A DNA stretch of 64,000 bases from Mesorhabditis belari (taxonomy: Eukaryota; Nematoda; Chromadorea; Rhabditida; Rhabditidae). The notes under the pieces were generated by a model. That model did not search any database. It worked only from the letters and a program-made list of their open reading frames with translations, and was not told where the DNA came from. A program made the translations under genes and the position numbers. The stretch is from positions 134,001-198,000 of the forward strand of contig CAUEEP010000754.1 of NCBI GenBank assembly GCA_958450365.1, in the 5' to 3' direction. Numbering within the stretch: position 1 is the stretch's first letter; the number at the start of each line of letters is the position of its first letter. Below are positions 20,001 through 25,862 of the stretch, piece after piece.

Positions 20001-20262
20001 AAGTACAGTACAGCACAAAGTACAGTACAGCACAAAGTACAGTACAACACAAAGTACAGTACGATATCTTGTATCTAAATATCTAAAAACTATATAATCT
20101 AAATCTATTCAGGGTCTCACTTTCATCGTGAACTCTTCCTCACTCAATCGTCTCCATCAATCCACTCCCACTCCACCCGAGCCCCATCCCAGCCCAGAGC
20201 TTGCCCGATCTCGTGGCTCAACTCCAGCTCGAAGCATTTTCCGACATCATACTATCGACTGA
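1174..20262 (+). CDS. TRPM-family cation channel, C-terminal ~1,090 residues (whole gene model)
   Basis: This is the major gene of the window, a six-span TRPM channel close in type to nematode GON-2/GTL proteins (divalent cation entry at the plasma membrane). Exons read: 1174-1240, 1930-2084, 2952-3049, 3152-3221, 3306-3397, 3537-3587, 3996-4110, 5019-5108, 5229-5309, 5554-5653, 5717-5800, 6459-6559, 7104-7136, 7249-7370, 8396-8474, 8560-8684, 9129-9249, 10222-10334, 10516-10592, 11483-11648, a damaged exon near 12220-12295, 14615-14704, 15339-15396, 15468-15600, 16433-16541, 16898-17038, 17116-17212, 17374-17527, 18555-18663, 18989-19087, 19126-19251, 20113-20262. Every junction except those around 12220-12300 has GT..AG ends and conserved phase, ending at TGA 20260-20262. 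The N-terminal homology region (~600 residues in the family) is mostly outside the window. Which paralogue it is cannot be told by eye. Confidence 0.95.
1293..1690. repeat. 28-bp tandem array
   Basis: About 14 copies of a 28-bp unit alternate GAGCCAAATCTAGAGCCTTC with CTGGATCTA or CTAGATCTA. The unit is rich in CTAG and GATC palindromes and fills most of the intron 1241-1929. Confidence 0.92.
2205..2325. repeat. Polypyrimidine tract (CTTTC/CTTCC)
   Basis: An intronic run of C and T, mainly TTCCTTCCTTCTTTC, lies just upstream of a tRNA-like segment. It shows no coding potential. Confidence 0.85.
2450..2512 (+). pseudogene. tRNA-like relic in TRPM intron
   Basis: TAGCTCAGTGGTAGAGCA is a good tRNA D-arm/A box, followed by a recognisable anticodon-arm pair CTACC/GGTAG with an oversized loop. 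The T-arm is eroded (CAGATCGAGCA instead of GGTTCGAGTCC) and no acceptor stem closes. It is a tRNA pseudogene or part of a tRNA-derived SINE. Confidence 0.55.
2952..4110 (+). CDS. TRPM exons 2952-4110: pre-S1 cytoplasmic block
   Basis: Five exons (2952-3049, 3152-3221, 3306-3397, 3537-3587, 3996-4110) read through in phases 0/2/0/2/2 and end in phase 0. Diagnostic pieces are [77 protein letters not shown] and [20 protein letters not shown]. These follow the order found in all TRPM proteins between the homology region and the linker before S1. A 42-base piece of exon 3306-3397 is duplicated in the following intron at 3410-3451. The last exon follows a foldback repeat (3692-3935) that sits in the preceding intron. 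Confidence 0.93.
3065..3132. repeat. 10-bp tandem array
   Basis: Six or so copies of CTCTACAGTA fill the 102-bp intron between exons 2952-3049 and 3152-3221. Confidence 0.9.
3410..3451 (+). repeat. Duplicated fragment of the preceding exon
   Basis: The 42 bases at 3325-3366, coding for [14 protein letters not shown], recur here with a single change (TGT to TAT). The copy begins 12 bases past the donor of the original exon and lacks its own splice sites, so it is probably not translated. Confidence 0.85.
3692..3935. mobile_element. Foldback MITE-like element with CCAAT/GC-box/TATA-like ends
   Basis: The right part (3745-3935) has inverted ends: CTTTACTATTGGCAACTTTG on the left, and TTGCCAATGGCAAAAGGGGC on the right in opposite orientation, with ACTCAAATTTCTTGG-type arms. 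At the left another end lies head to head, giving TTGCCAATGGCAAAAAGGGG, then CGGAGCGCGTATAAAAG. A related tandem pair lies at 12467-12945 and a solo end at 43853. Element class unknown; length and inverted ends fit a non-autonomous DNA transposon. Confidence 0.65.
4135..4985. repeat. 10-bp tandem array, ~85 units
   Basis: An 850-bp array of GACTACAGTA with variants (TATAATA, CGGCA, ACAACA). Near 4670-4930 blocks of roughly 110-120 bp repeat as a higher-order unit. It occupies the intron between TRPM exons ending at 4110 and starting at 5019. Confidence 0.95.
5019..7136 (+). CDS. TRPM exons 5019-7136: variable cytoplasmic linker before S1
   Basis: Six exons (5019-5108, 5229-5309, 5554-5653, 5717-5800, 6459-6559, 7104-7136) read continuously. 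The first is a Ser/Asp-rich run beginning [10 protein letters not shown] and ending SDSDDDV. Next come [20 protein letters not shown], a basic stretch [52 protein letters not shown] and [11 protein letters not shown]. No fold is expected; TRPM proteins have a divergent, phosphorylatable linker here. The exons are supported by splice sites and phase rather than by residue identity. Introns here contain the telomere-like array and the GTACTT foldback. Confidence 0.8.
5842..6420. repeat. Interstitial TTAGGC-type (nematode telomere-like) array
   Basis: About 580 bp of hexamers GGCTTA with variants GGCTCA, GGCTTT and GGCTGA. A block containing TTTAGCTTTGGCTTAGGGCT recurs at about 6113, 6233 and 6311, giving a higher-order structure. 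It lies wholly inside the TRPM intron 5801-6458. The long Lys/Pro/Glu open frame on the other strand is a by-product of the repeat. Confidence 0.93.
6620..6920. repeat. Hexamer foldback array (GTACTT / AAGTAC)
   Basis: The left half runs GTACTTGTACTTGTGCTG and the right half runs AAGTACAAGTACCAGCAC, so the two arms can pair over roughly 110 bp around a centre near 6740. It lies in the intron between TRPM exons ending 6559 and starting 7104. Confidence 0.88.
7249..9249 (+). CDS. TRPM exons 7249-9249: S1 to S4
   Basis: Four exons (7249-7370, 8396-8474, 8560-8684, 9129-9249) encode the voltage-sensor-like domain. [20 protein letters not shown] leads into S1 ([20 protein letters not shown]). S2 is in [21 protein letters not shown]3 follows in [20 protein letters not shown]. 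The S4/S4-S5 segment is [20 protein letters not shown] followed by [16 protein letters not shown]. Phases 2/0/2/0 join exactly. The whole block aligns in order with the TRPM family, without gaps. The introns hold the 30-bp, 7-bp and 20-bp arrays. Confidence 0.95.
7617..8280. repeat. 30-bp tandem array with 120-bp higher-order period
   Basis: About 22 copies of a 30-bp unit containing GCCTTAGCTTGACCTAGACA. The variant CATTAGTTTG appears at 7811, 7931 and 8051, exactly 120 bp apart, so the middle part was amplified as four-unit blocks. It fills the intron between S1 and S2 exons. Confidence 0.95.
8688..8850. repeat. 7-bp tandem array
   Basis: Repeats of GCTGTTA/GCTGTAA begin right after the donor at 8685. 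The first unit resembles the donor itself (GTAAGCTGTAAGCTG). Confidence 0.88.
8866..9061. mobile_element. Short inverted-repeat element (MITE-like)
   Basis: The left arm contains TTGATTGTCAATAGGTGTAC and AATGGAAAAAC. The right arm is its reverse complement (GTTTTTCCATTGTACACC, then TATTGACAATCAAAC). Arms are about 55 bp with few mismatches around an ~85-bp centre. It is intronic, and no coding sequence is present. Confidence 0.75.
9355..9428 (-). pseudogene. tRNA-like relic or tRNA-derived SINE head
   Basis: Read on the minus strand, GGTGTAATGGCTAGTACAG resembles an A box, and GGTTCGAGTCC is a perfect B box. The anticodon arm does not fold canonically. It shares CCCGGTAAGCGAAA-type sequence with the relic at 15722-15778, suggesting a common dispersed family. 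Confidence 0.55.
9515..10090. repeat. 20-bp tandem array
   Basis: About 28 copies of TCCTTACAGTACCCCATTAC, with CAGTAC and CATTAC variants alternating. It fills the intron between S4 and S5 exons. The 289-residue open frame across it is repeat-derived. Confidence 0.95.
10222..11648 (+). CDS. TRPM exons 10222-11648: S5, pore and S6
   Basis: Exons 10222-10334, 10516-10592 and 11483-11648 encode the ion pathway. S5 is [20 protein letters not shown], followed by [18 protein letters not shown]. The pore helix and filter lie in [20 protein letters not shown], with the acidic GEVYADEID typical of TRPM divalent-permeable pores. The extracellular loop keeps two cysteines (DQCGDD and [11 protein letters not shown]), the usual disulfide pair. 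S6 is [20 protein letters not shown], followed by IAIF; the common VNLL just before IAIF is MSML here. Phases 2/1/2 join exactly. The loop intron is filled by an 8-bp array. Confidence 0.95.
10331..10470. repeat. ~27-bp tandem repeats seeded at a splice donor
   Basis: Four to five copies built on AAAGTACAGTACTAACGATA start at the donor AAG|GTACAGTAC, so the array begins in the last exon bases and partly recreates donor-like GTACAG. Confidence 0.8.
10666..10718. other. Intronic hairpin, 16-bp stem
   Basis: ATATTAGTGTCATTCG pairs with CGAATGACACTGATAT (15 of 16 Watson-Crick) across a 21-base loop. It lies in the TRPM pore-loop intron. No function is assigned. Confidence 0.6.
10755..10890. repeat. 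11-bp tandem array
   Basis: About ten copies of AAAAGTACGCT, with CGAAAGTACG and CCAAAAGTAC variants, lie in the same intron as the hairpin at 10666 and the 8-bp array. Confidence 0.85.
10935..11455. repeat. 8-bp tandem array, ~65 units
   Basis: ATTCTTGG with ATTCCTGG, AGTCTTGG and ATTCTTAG variants fills most of intron 10593-11482 up to the S6 exon. Because 8 is not a multiple of 3, all frames stay open, and the several ORFs here are artefacts. Confidence 0.95.
12220..12295 (+). pseudogene. Damaged TRPM exon encoding the TRP helix
   Basis: The frame [20 protein letters not shown] followed by WCQRK matches the segment after S6 in TRPM (FN.IYDK...W.FQRY). The required 3' splice site would be TTTCTTTAA, with AA instead of AG. 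No GT follows AAG at the right phase; the available GTTTTA, GTGTCA and GTCAAC donors all break the frame. A second candidate piece, EIQRYRMTI, lies at 12363-12389 after TTTTCAAG but cannot be joined in frame either. Either this locus carries splice-site damage in the TRP box, or the assembly has base errors here. Confidence 0.6.
12467..12945. mobile_element. Tandem pair of foldback MITE-like elements
   Basis: Two head-to-head elements (about 12475-12735 and 12745-12945) have inverted arms containing CTTTGAACTCAAA, TCCAATTTCAATAGTTTTT and TATCGATTGGTAGAAAAAC. Their outer ends are TTGCCAATGGCAAAGGGG-type. At the junction the ends flank GCGTATAAAAG, as in the copy at 3692-3935. The block lies in the intron after the damaged TRP-helix exon. 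Confidence 0.7.
13110..13545. repeat. 27-bp tandem array of small hairpins
   Basis: About 16 units, each containing GGGAAGTAGAAGCACTTCCC, a 7-bp stem (GGGAAGT/ACTTCCC) with a six-base loop, joined by AGCCTCA or AGGCTCA. Every unit can fold on its own. Confidence 0.92.
14045..14515. repeat. 13-bp tandem array
   Basis: CTCTAGCCGCTTA alternates with CTAGAGCCGCTTA and CTAGAGCCACTTA. The CTAG core is palindromic and alternate units face opposite ways around it. The array ends about 100 bp before the exon at 14615. Confidence 0.9.
14615..16541 (+). CDS. TRPM exons 14615-16541: post-S6 domain and coiled coil
   Basis: Exons 14615-14704, 15339-15396, 15468-15600 and 16433-16541 read [20 protein letters not shown], then [29 protein letters not shown], and [20 protein letters not shown]. 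The coiled coil follows, ending [13 protein letters not shown]. These are the classic TRPM connecting helix and tetramerisation coil (heptads in the last two exons). The phases 0/1/2/0 are consistent. An antisense tRNA-Lys gene and two arrays sit in the first intron of this block. Confidence 0.93.
14928..15000 (-). tRNA. tRNA-Lys(CTT)
   Basis: On the minus strand a full cloverleaf is seen. The acceptor stem GCCCGGT pairs with ATCGGGC. A box TAGCTCAGTCGGTAGAGCA, anticodon loop ACTCTTAAT with anticodon CTT, and B box GGTTCGAGCCC are all intact. It lies antisense inside a TRPM intron. There is no intron in the tRNA; a run of T soon after the 3' end was not examined. Confidence 0.95.
15088..15300. 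repeat. 12-bp tandem array
   Basis: Near-perfect AAAGCCAAGGCC repeats (about 17) lie just downstream of the tRNA-Lys gene. They are unusually homogeneous, which suggests recent expansion. Confidence 0.95.
15722..15778 (-). pseudogene. tRNA-like relic
   Basis: The minus strand has TAGCTCAGTGGTAGAGCATA (A box) and GGATTCGAGTCCCA (B box) but no regular anticodon arm. Together with 9355-9428 it shares CCCGGAAAGCGAAA-type sequence, so a tRNA-derived repeat is likely. Confidence 0.55.
15840..16275. repeat. 40-bp tandem array
   Basis: About ten copies of a 40-bp unit made of two related 20-mers, TGGCTACTGTAGGCTTACCC and TGGCTACTATAGGCCTAGCC. It fills the intron between the two coiled-coil exons. 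Confidence 0.93.
16898..20262 (+). CDS. TRPM C-terminal tail exons
   Basis: Eight exons (16898-17038, 17116-17212, 17374-17527, 18555-18663, 18989-19087, 19126-19251, 20113-20262, with 16433-16541 upstream) finish the channel. The tail begins [20 protein letters not shown], becomes Ser/Pro-rich, has a basic patch [20 protein letters not shown], a Lys cluster PKKKSKVSS, an acidic stretch, and ends [11 protein letters not shown] before TGA. No kinase or NUDT9 domain is present, unlike TRPM6/7 and TRPM2. Splice phases agree throughout. Each intron but the shortest holds its own array. Confidence 0.9.
17530..17750. repeat. ~20-bp tandem array starting at a donor
   Basis: Repeats of GGCCTATTTTTGGCCTATCA, with ATCATAGCC and ATCAAGGCC variants, start about 15 bp after the donor at 17528. 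Confidence 0.88.
18380..18465. repeat. 20-bp tandem repeats
   Basis: Four copies of AGAAATTTTTCCAGATCTCC lie in the intron before the exon at 18555. Each unit contains a TTTCCAG-type acceptor look-alike. Confidence 0.88.
18665..18968. repeat. 10-bp tandem array, ~30 units
   Basis: Highly uniform TACAAAGCTG repeats occupy the whole 325-bp intron between TRPM exons ending 18663 and starting 18989. The AAA tract recurs every 10 bp. Confidence 0.96.
19437..19600. repeat. 19-bp tandem array
   Basis: About eight copies of TTTTAAAAGTTCCATGGTC lie in the last TRPM intron. Units contain the palindromes TTTTAAAA and CCATGG. Confidence 0.9.
19872..20065. repeat. CACAAAGTACAGTA tandem array
   Basis: Mixed units of CACAAAGTACAGTACAA and CACAAAGTACAG lie shortly before the final TRPM exon. 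Confidence 0.9.
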
Positions 20263-20283
20263 TTTGGAGGCAATTCGAAATCG

Positions 20284-20795
20284 ATCTAATCTTATCGATC
20301 TTTTGATCTTCTGATCGATATTTCGATCTTTCGATCTTCTGATCGATCCTTTGATCTTCTGATCGATCCTTTGATCTTCTTATCGATCTTTTGATCATCT
20401 TATCGATATTTTGATCTTCTTATCGATATTTCGATCTTCTTATCGATCATTTGATCTTCTTATCGATCTTTTGATCTTCTTATCGATCATTTGATCTTCT
20501 TATCGATCTTTTGATCATTTTATCGATCTTTTGATCATCTTATCGATCCTTTGATCTTCTTATCGATCTTTTGATCTTCTTATCGATCTGTTGATCTTCT
20601 TATCGATCTTTAGATCTTCTTATCGATCTTTCGATCGTCTTATCGATATTTTGATCTTCTTATCGATCTGTTGATCGTCTTATCGATCTGTTGATCTTCT
20701 TATCGATCTGTTGATCGTCTTATCGATCTTTAGATCTTCTTATCGATCTTTAGATCTTCTTATCGATCTGTTGATCGTCTTATCGATCTTTCGGA
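20284..20795. repeat. 20-bp tandem array in the TRPM 3' flank
   Basis: About 25 copies of TATCGATCTTTTGATCTTCT begin 22 bp after the TRPM stop codon, so they are probably in the 3' untranslated region. Each unit carries the palindrome ATCGAT and a second GATC. Confidence 0.95.
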
Positions 20796-21820
20796 TCAAT
20801 TTAAACTGTTCATCTCTTTTCTACAAGATTTTCTATCAGATTTCCTATAAGATTTTCTTAATCATTTGATTTCTGATAATCATTTGATATCAATAATATC
20901 AATAATATCAATAATATCAATAATATCAATAATCTAGCTTGAAATGTATAAAACCATTACAAAAAGACGATATTGACGATATTGAATTGATGAACCATTA
21001 CAAAAAGACGATATTGATGAATTTGTGCCTTTTTAAAGACTTAAAACATTTTCATTCAAGGCATTTTATTTCATTTAACATTTAAGCTTTCTTGTAAATG
21101 AAAGTGCCATATAAACCCCATCTAGAACATCGAATTTGTACAATTTTTTACCTTTTACACCACAAAGTACATTGAGATCAAATTTCGATAAAAAAATAGC
21201 ATTATTATAAGATTAAAGTTCTTTATTTATTCAAGTATTATAATATTTTTATTCCTTTTTCTGTATTCCTTTAGTATTCCTTTTTCTCTGCCCAAAACAT
21301 CTTCAATCGGGTTGATTTCTCGTTGAAAATTTGTTTAATTTGTTAATTCTTATTCTGTACGGGCATAATCCGTTTTATTTTTAAAAATTACCAAAAATAT
21401 TCAAAGATTACTGTTTTAAAAGCTATTAACCTTTAACTATTTAACCTTTTTCTCTTTTTCTTTCCATATTCAGTTATTAATCGATTTGTGATAGCCGATT
21501 CCCCCTTTTTCTCTTAATCTTTCCCAGTGACACGTGCAAATAAAGTGCTTTTATTTGAATGAATGAGTAATTGCAAAGAAACATGAAAAAGCTGAAAACA
21601 TATTGAAAAATATATCGATTGGACAAAGGTTTTTTAGCTCTTTTGGCTCTTTTAGCCGGAATCCAGAGATTTTAAATGCTCACTCGAGTTTTGAACGCCT
21701 TTAACTCTTTCAGAGATAATATTATTCTTAATTTAGATCATTGAATAGCTTTAACTCTGAAACATCATTGAATAGCTTTAACTCTGAAACATTAAAAGTT
21801 ATACCCAATAAGCTAATATA
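20796..21820. other. A+T-rich intergenic DNA
   Basis: No coding sequence is seen. It contains an AATATC repeat run (20886-20935), a direct repeat of GACGATATTGA-type sequence near 20967-21015, an AATAAA at about 21539 that could serve as a polyadenylation signal, and a short duplication of TCATTGAATAGCTTTAACTC near 21740-21790. Confidence 0.6.
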
Positions 21821-23043
21821 TTAGCTTGGTAAATATGAAAGGTTATTTTTTACAAAAAATATTGCCCTGTCGTTACGAAGAACATAGGACTTTTCTCAAT
21901 AATATGTCAAAATGTGCTCATGTTTTTTTTGCAAAAACTTTTTTGTTTTGTATAATATTTGTATTGTTTCAGCTCGGCAAAGATGGATGACCAAAAATTT
22001 AAAATCAGGGCCGGCATTTTCTTTGAATTCAAGTTAAACAAGAAAGCTACGGAATGCCATCAGAACATTTGTACTATTTTTGGAGAAGCTGCTCTTACTT
22101 ACAAACAATGTTGTGTTTGGTACGATGGCTTCAAAACGGGAAACGAGTCATTGGAAGATGCACCACATGGAAAGCCGCCGATTACTTTGGACGATCAGCT
22201 GTTACTGAACGAGGTCGACTTGGATCCATCGCAAATTAGCAGAAAAGTTCGGATGCACTCATGTTACCATTTACACGTTTTCTGGAAATCATATCGAAGC
22301 GGTAAATGCCTCCCCCACGACCTCACTGATGCCCACTAAGTCACACGAGTCACCTTGAGCTCTGTTCTTCTACGTAAAGCTAGCCATCGTGACTTTTGGA
22401 AGTATTTTTTGACATCTGATGAGACTTGGCTTTTGTATGAAAATATTCAACTCTATGGACGGTGGCTGAGTTCAAAGCAGACCTCTCATCCTATCCCGAA
22501 GCCTCCGAAAAAGTTATGCTTTGTGTGTGGTGGAATCCTAAGGGATTGGCTCATTTTGAAATATTAGATAAAGGAGACACTGTTGACGGGAGACTTTATG
22601 CAGAACAAATGGGTCGAGTCGATCCAGCATTGAGGAAAAAGAGGATCGATCCATCGAAGGTCAAATTTCTTCACGACAATGCTAGGCCTCACATTTCAAA
22701 GATCGTCCAAGAACAAATCGATACGTTGAGCTGGAAACTTCTTCCACACCCACCATACAGCCATGATCTAGCCCCATCGGATTACTATCTCTTTCGGTCA
22801 ATGAAACAAGCAGTTTCTGGACAGCAGTTCAAACAAAAGTAGGACATCGAAAATTGGGTTGGCAACTATTTTGCCTCTAAAAATCTTCATTTTTACGAGG
22901 ACGGTATTCGTGATTTGGGGCAACGTTGGAAAGAAGTTATTAATGCTTGTGGTGAATACATTTTATTTTGAAAGTGTTTAAATAAATTTTTCTGTTATGT
23001 TAAAAATGATCAAAAAAATAACCTTTCATATTTACCAAGCCAA
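21821..23043 (+). mobile_element. mariner transposon, complete ends, dead transposase
   Basis: The element starts TTAGCTTGGTAAATATGAAA after TA and ends with the reverse complement (TTTCATATTTACCAAGCCAA) before TA, 1,223 bp. The transposase starts at ATG 21983 (MDDQKFKIRAG), keeps the N-terminal HTH region up to about 22240, then shifts frame. The C-terminal part at 22462-22842 has VMLCVWWNPKGLAHFEIL, FLHDNARPH, a YSHDLAPSDYYLF version of YSPDLAP, and then a stop. A further piece DIENWVGNYFASKNLHFYED continues past that stop. Several frameshifts and stops make it inactive. Confidence 0.93.
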
Positions 23044-23049
23044 TATTAT

Positions 23050-23117
23050 AGCCGAGATTTAGTGTGACGAACGGGCAGACAGATAGACAGACGGAGGGAG
23101 AGACAGACAAACAGACG

Positions 23118-23161
<44 letters not shown>

Positions 23162-23201
23162 GGCAGACAGACAGACAGACATACGGACCGACAGACATAC
23201 G

Positions 23202-23240
<39 letters not shown>

Positions 23241-23245
23241 GAACG

Positions 23246-23279
<34 letters not shown>

Positions 23280-23366
23280 TAGACATACAGACAGACAGAC
23301 GAACGGACAGACAGGCAGACAGGCAGACCGACAGACAGACAGACAGACATACGGACAGACAGACAT

Positions 23367-23398
<32 letters not shown>

Positions 23399-23525
23399 AC
23401 GGACGGACAGACAGACAGACAGACAGACGAACGGACAGACAGGCAGACATATAGACAGAGAGACAGACAGACAGACATACGGACAGACAGACATACGGAC
23501 AGACAGACAGACAGACAGACGAACG

Positions 23526-23558
<33 letters not shown>

Positions 23559-23785
23559 ACGGACAGACAGGCAGACATACAGACAGAGAGACAGACAGAG
23601 AGAGAGACGGATAGACAGACGGCCAGAAAGATAGACAGGCAGACAGACTGACCGACAGACCGACAGACAGGCTGGCACTCTCTGTCAAACAGATAGACAG
23701 AGAGACGAACGGATGGACGGACGGACAGACAGGCAGACGAACGGACAGACAGACAGACAGACAGGCGAACGAACAGACAGCTACC
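23050..23785. repeat. CAGA tetranucleotide array with variants
   Basis: About 735 bp of CAGACAGA with CGGA, CGAA and ATAC interruptions, beginning seven bases after the mariner's right end. The long Cys/Leu/Ser/Val open frames on the minus strand are artefacts. Confidence 0.95.
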
Positions 23786-23956
23786 ACAGTGATGTTGTAC
23801 ACTTTGTTAGAGCAATGTAAAAAATATAAGTGTCCCTGATCGTGACAGTAAACTTGTGAACTTTCATTGGAAAATTCCCGCAAGCTCATTGGTGTGGCTA
23901 ATCCTTTTCCGCAAATTGCTTTCTCATTTCATCGATTCTAAAAGTGTCTAGAAGAA

Positions 23957-25643
23957 ATGGCTCAAATAACCAAGTACTTGACGGCAAATTTTCTTCTTTT
24001 ATTTTTATTAATGAGTAATTTCGAAAGGAAATTGTCCTATGTAAGTTTTTGTTAAGAGAAAAGTACGTCTTTACTTTAAAAAAGTACTTTACTTTTTTTC
24101 AGCACACGGCTCAGCAATTCGCTTTGTACATGGAGCCATTTTTGAGTGGAGAAGCGACAGAGTTGGGTGCACATTCGAGCGAGCTAAAAAGGAGAATTAA
24201 ACAGTATCACTTTGTGAGTGAGGCTGTTGAGTTGTTTAACTAGAAATTAGCTATTTAACTGGAAACATTGCGTGCAATCAAGTCCGTATCTAGGAATTGT
24301 TTTTGGTGGAAGGGAATGTTCTCGTTGAGAGCTTTAAATTAGCTATGATTTTGGCTGCAATCGTACTTTATTATCAACTAAATAAAAAAATAAATCCGTC
24401 CGTCCGTCATGCCTACGCGACAATACAAATTATGTTATTTAGTAAAATTAAAACCAGCTAGAAAGCTAAAAATTTGTACTTGGGGGTTTTCGAGGATGAT
24501 GAATCCGAATTTGTAATCAGATTTGTGCAACGTGCCCTCAGTAGGTAGAATACCGTACTCTAGGTAGAATACCGGACTCTAGGTAGAATACCGTACTCTA
24601 GGTAGAATTTCCGTGCGCCTGACGTCTAAGTCTAAGCCGGAGCCTAAGCCTAAGCCTAAGCCTAATCCTAAACCTGAGCCTGAGCCTAAGTCTAGCCTAA
24701 GCCTAAGCCTGAGCCTAAGCCTGAGCCTAAGCCTGAGCCTGAGCCTAAGCCTAAGCCTGAGCCTAAGCCTGAGCCTAAGCCTGATAAAATAGCACTTGAG
24801 CCGTTTTTAGCCTTTGCTTTGAAGGTTTGAAGCTTTGGTTTGAAGGTTTTAGCCTTTGAATAGCTTTGAAGGCGTCGTTTTTAGCCTTTGAATAGCTTTG
24901 AAGACATCGGTTCAGGAAAAGACGATTCTGGGACACTAAATTGACTGCACCAGACAATCTGCGTGTTTTTTACATCGACTTTAGCCTCAAAATCGACTCT
25001 TTAACATCGTCTTTCTAGTTCACCCGACTCTTCTGGCTTCGCTACAAAACTGGGGACTCTAAAATGATTCGAATCCGGAACTGTTTGCTCATGTTGATCG
25101 TTTGTATTACGAGTGCGTAAAGATTGTTCTTTAAAATTGCTCTTTAAAACACAAAACAAACACTAGGCATAATGCTGATGTGCCAAGACTTGTACATCAC
25201 TTTCTCCGGTCCGATTGAGATCAGTTCAATGGGGATTCTAACGATCATTTGGAGTTTTCACTCAAGTTTTTCGATGGTAATTTTCAAATTGAGTTTATCG
25301 TTTCATTTTATTGTTTAATTTTATTGTTTAGTTTTATCGTTTTCGTTCGTTTTATCGTTTTTATCGTTTAATTTTCGCAATTTTCAGATTTGCTTATTCT
25401 ATTGGCAAAAGTATGGATTGATTGAGCGATTGTTTTTGTGTTTTTCGAAGTCCGATCTTCGAGTCGATGTCTACGAAAAGGTAGCTGGTAGAAAATGGAA
25501 TAAAGAATAAGATTCGAAAGATTCAAAGATTGAAAGCTTTTTTTCGTATGCGTATGGGATTTTCGTATGCGTTTTTATATTCCTTGAATCGTTGTTTAGT
25601 TAGTTAGTTAGTTAGTTATTTAGTTAGTTATTTAGTTAGTTAT

Positions 25644-25731
<88 letters not shown>

Positions 25732-25830
25732 CTAGTTATTTATTTAGTTAGTTAGCTAGTTATTTATTTAGTTAGTTAGCTATTTAGTTAGTTAGTTATT
25801 TAGTTAGTTATTTAGTTAGTTATTTAGTTC

Positions 25831-25862
<32 letters not shown>

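Noticed and set aside
23000..23889. Cys/Leu/Ser/Val-rich frames up to 276 codons
   Set aside because: CAGA tetranucleotide array; no splice or homology support.
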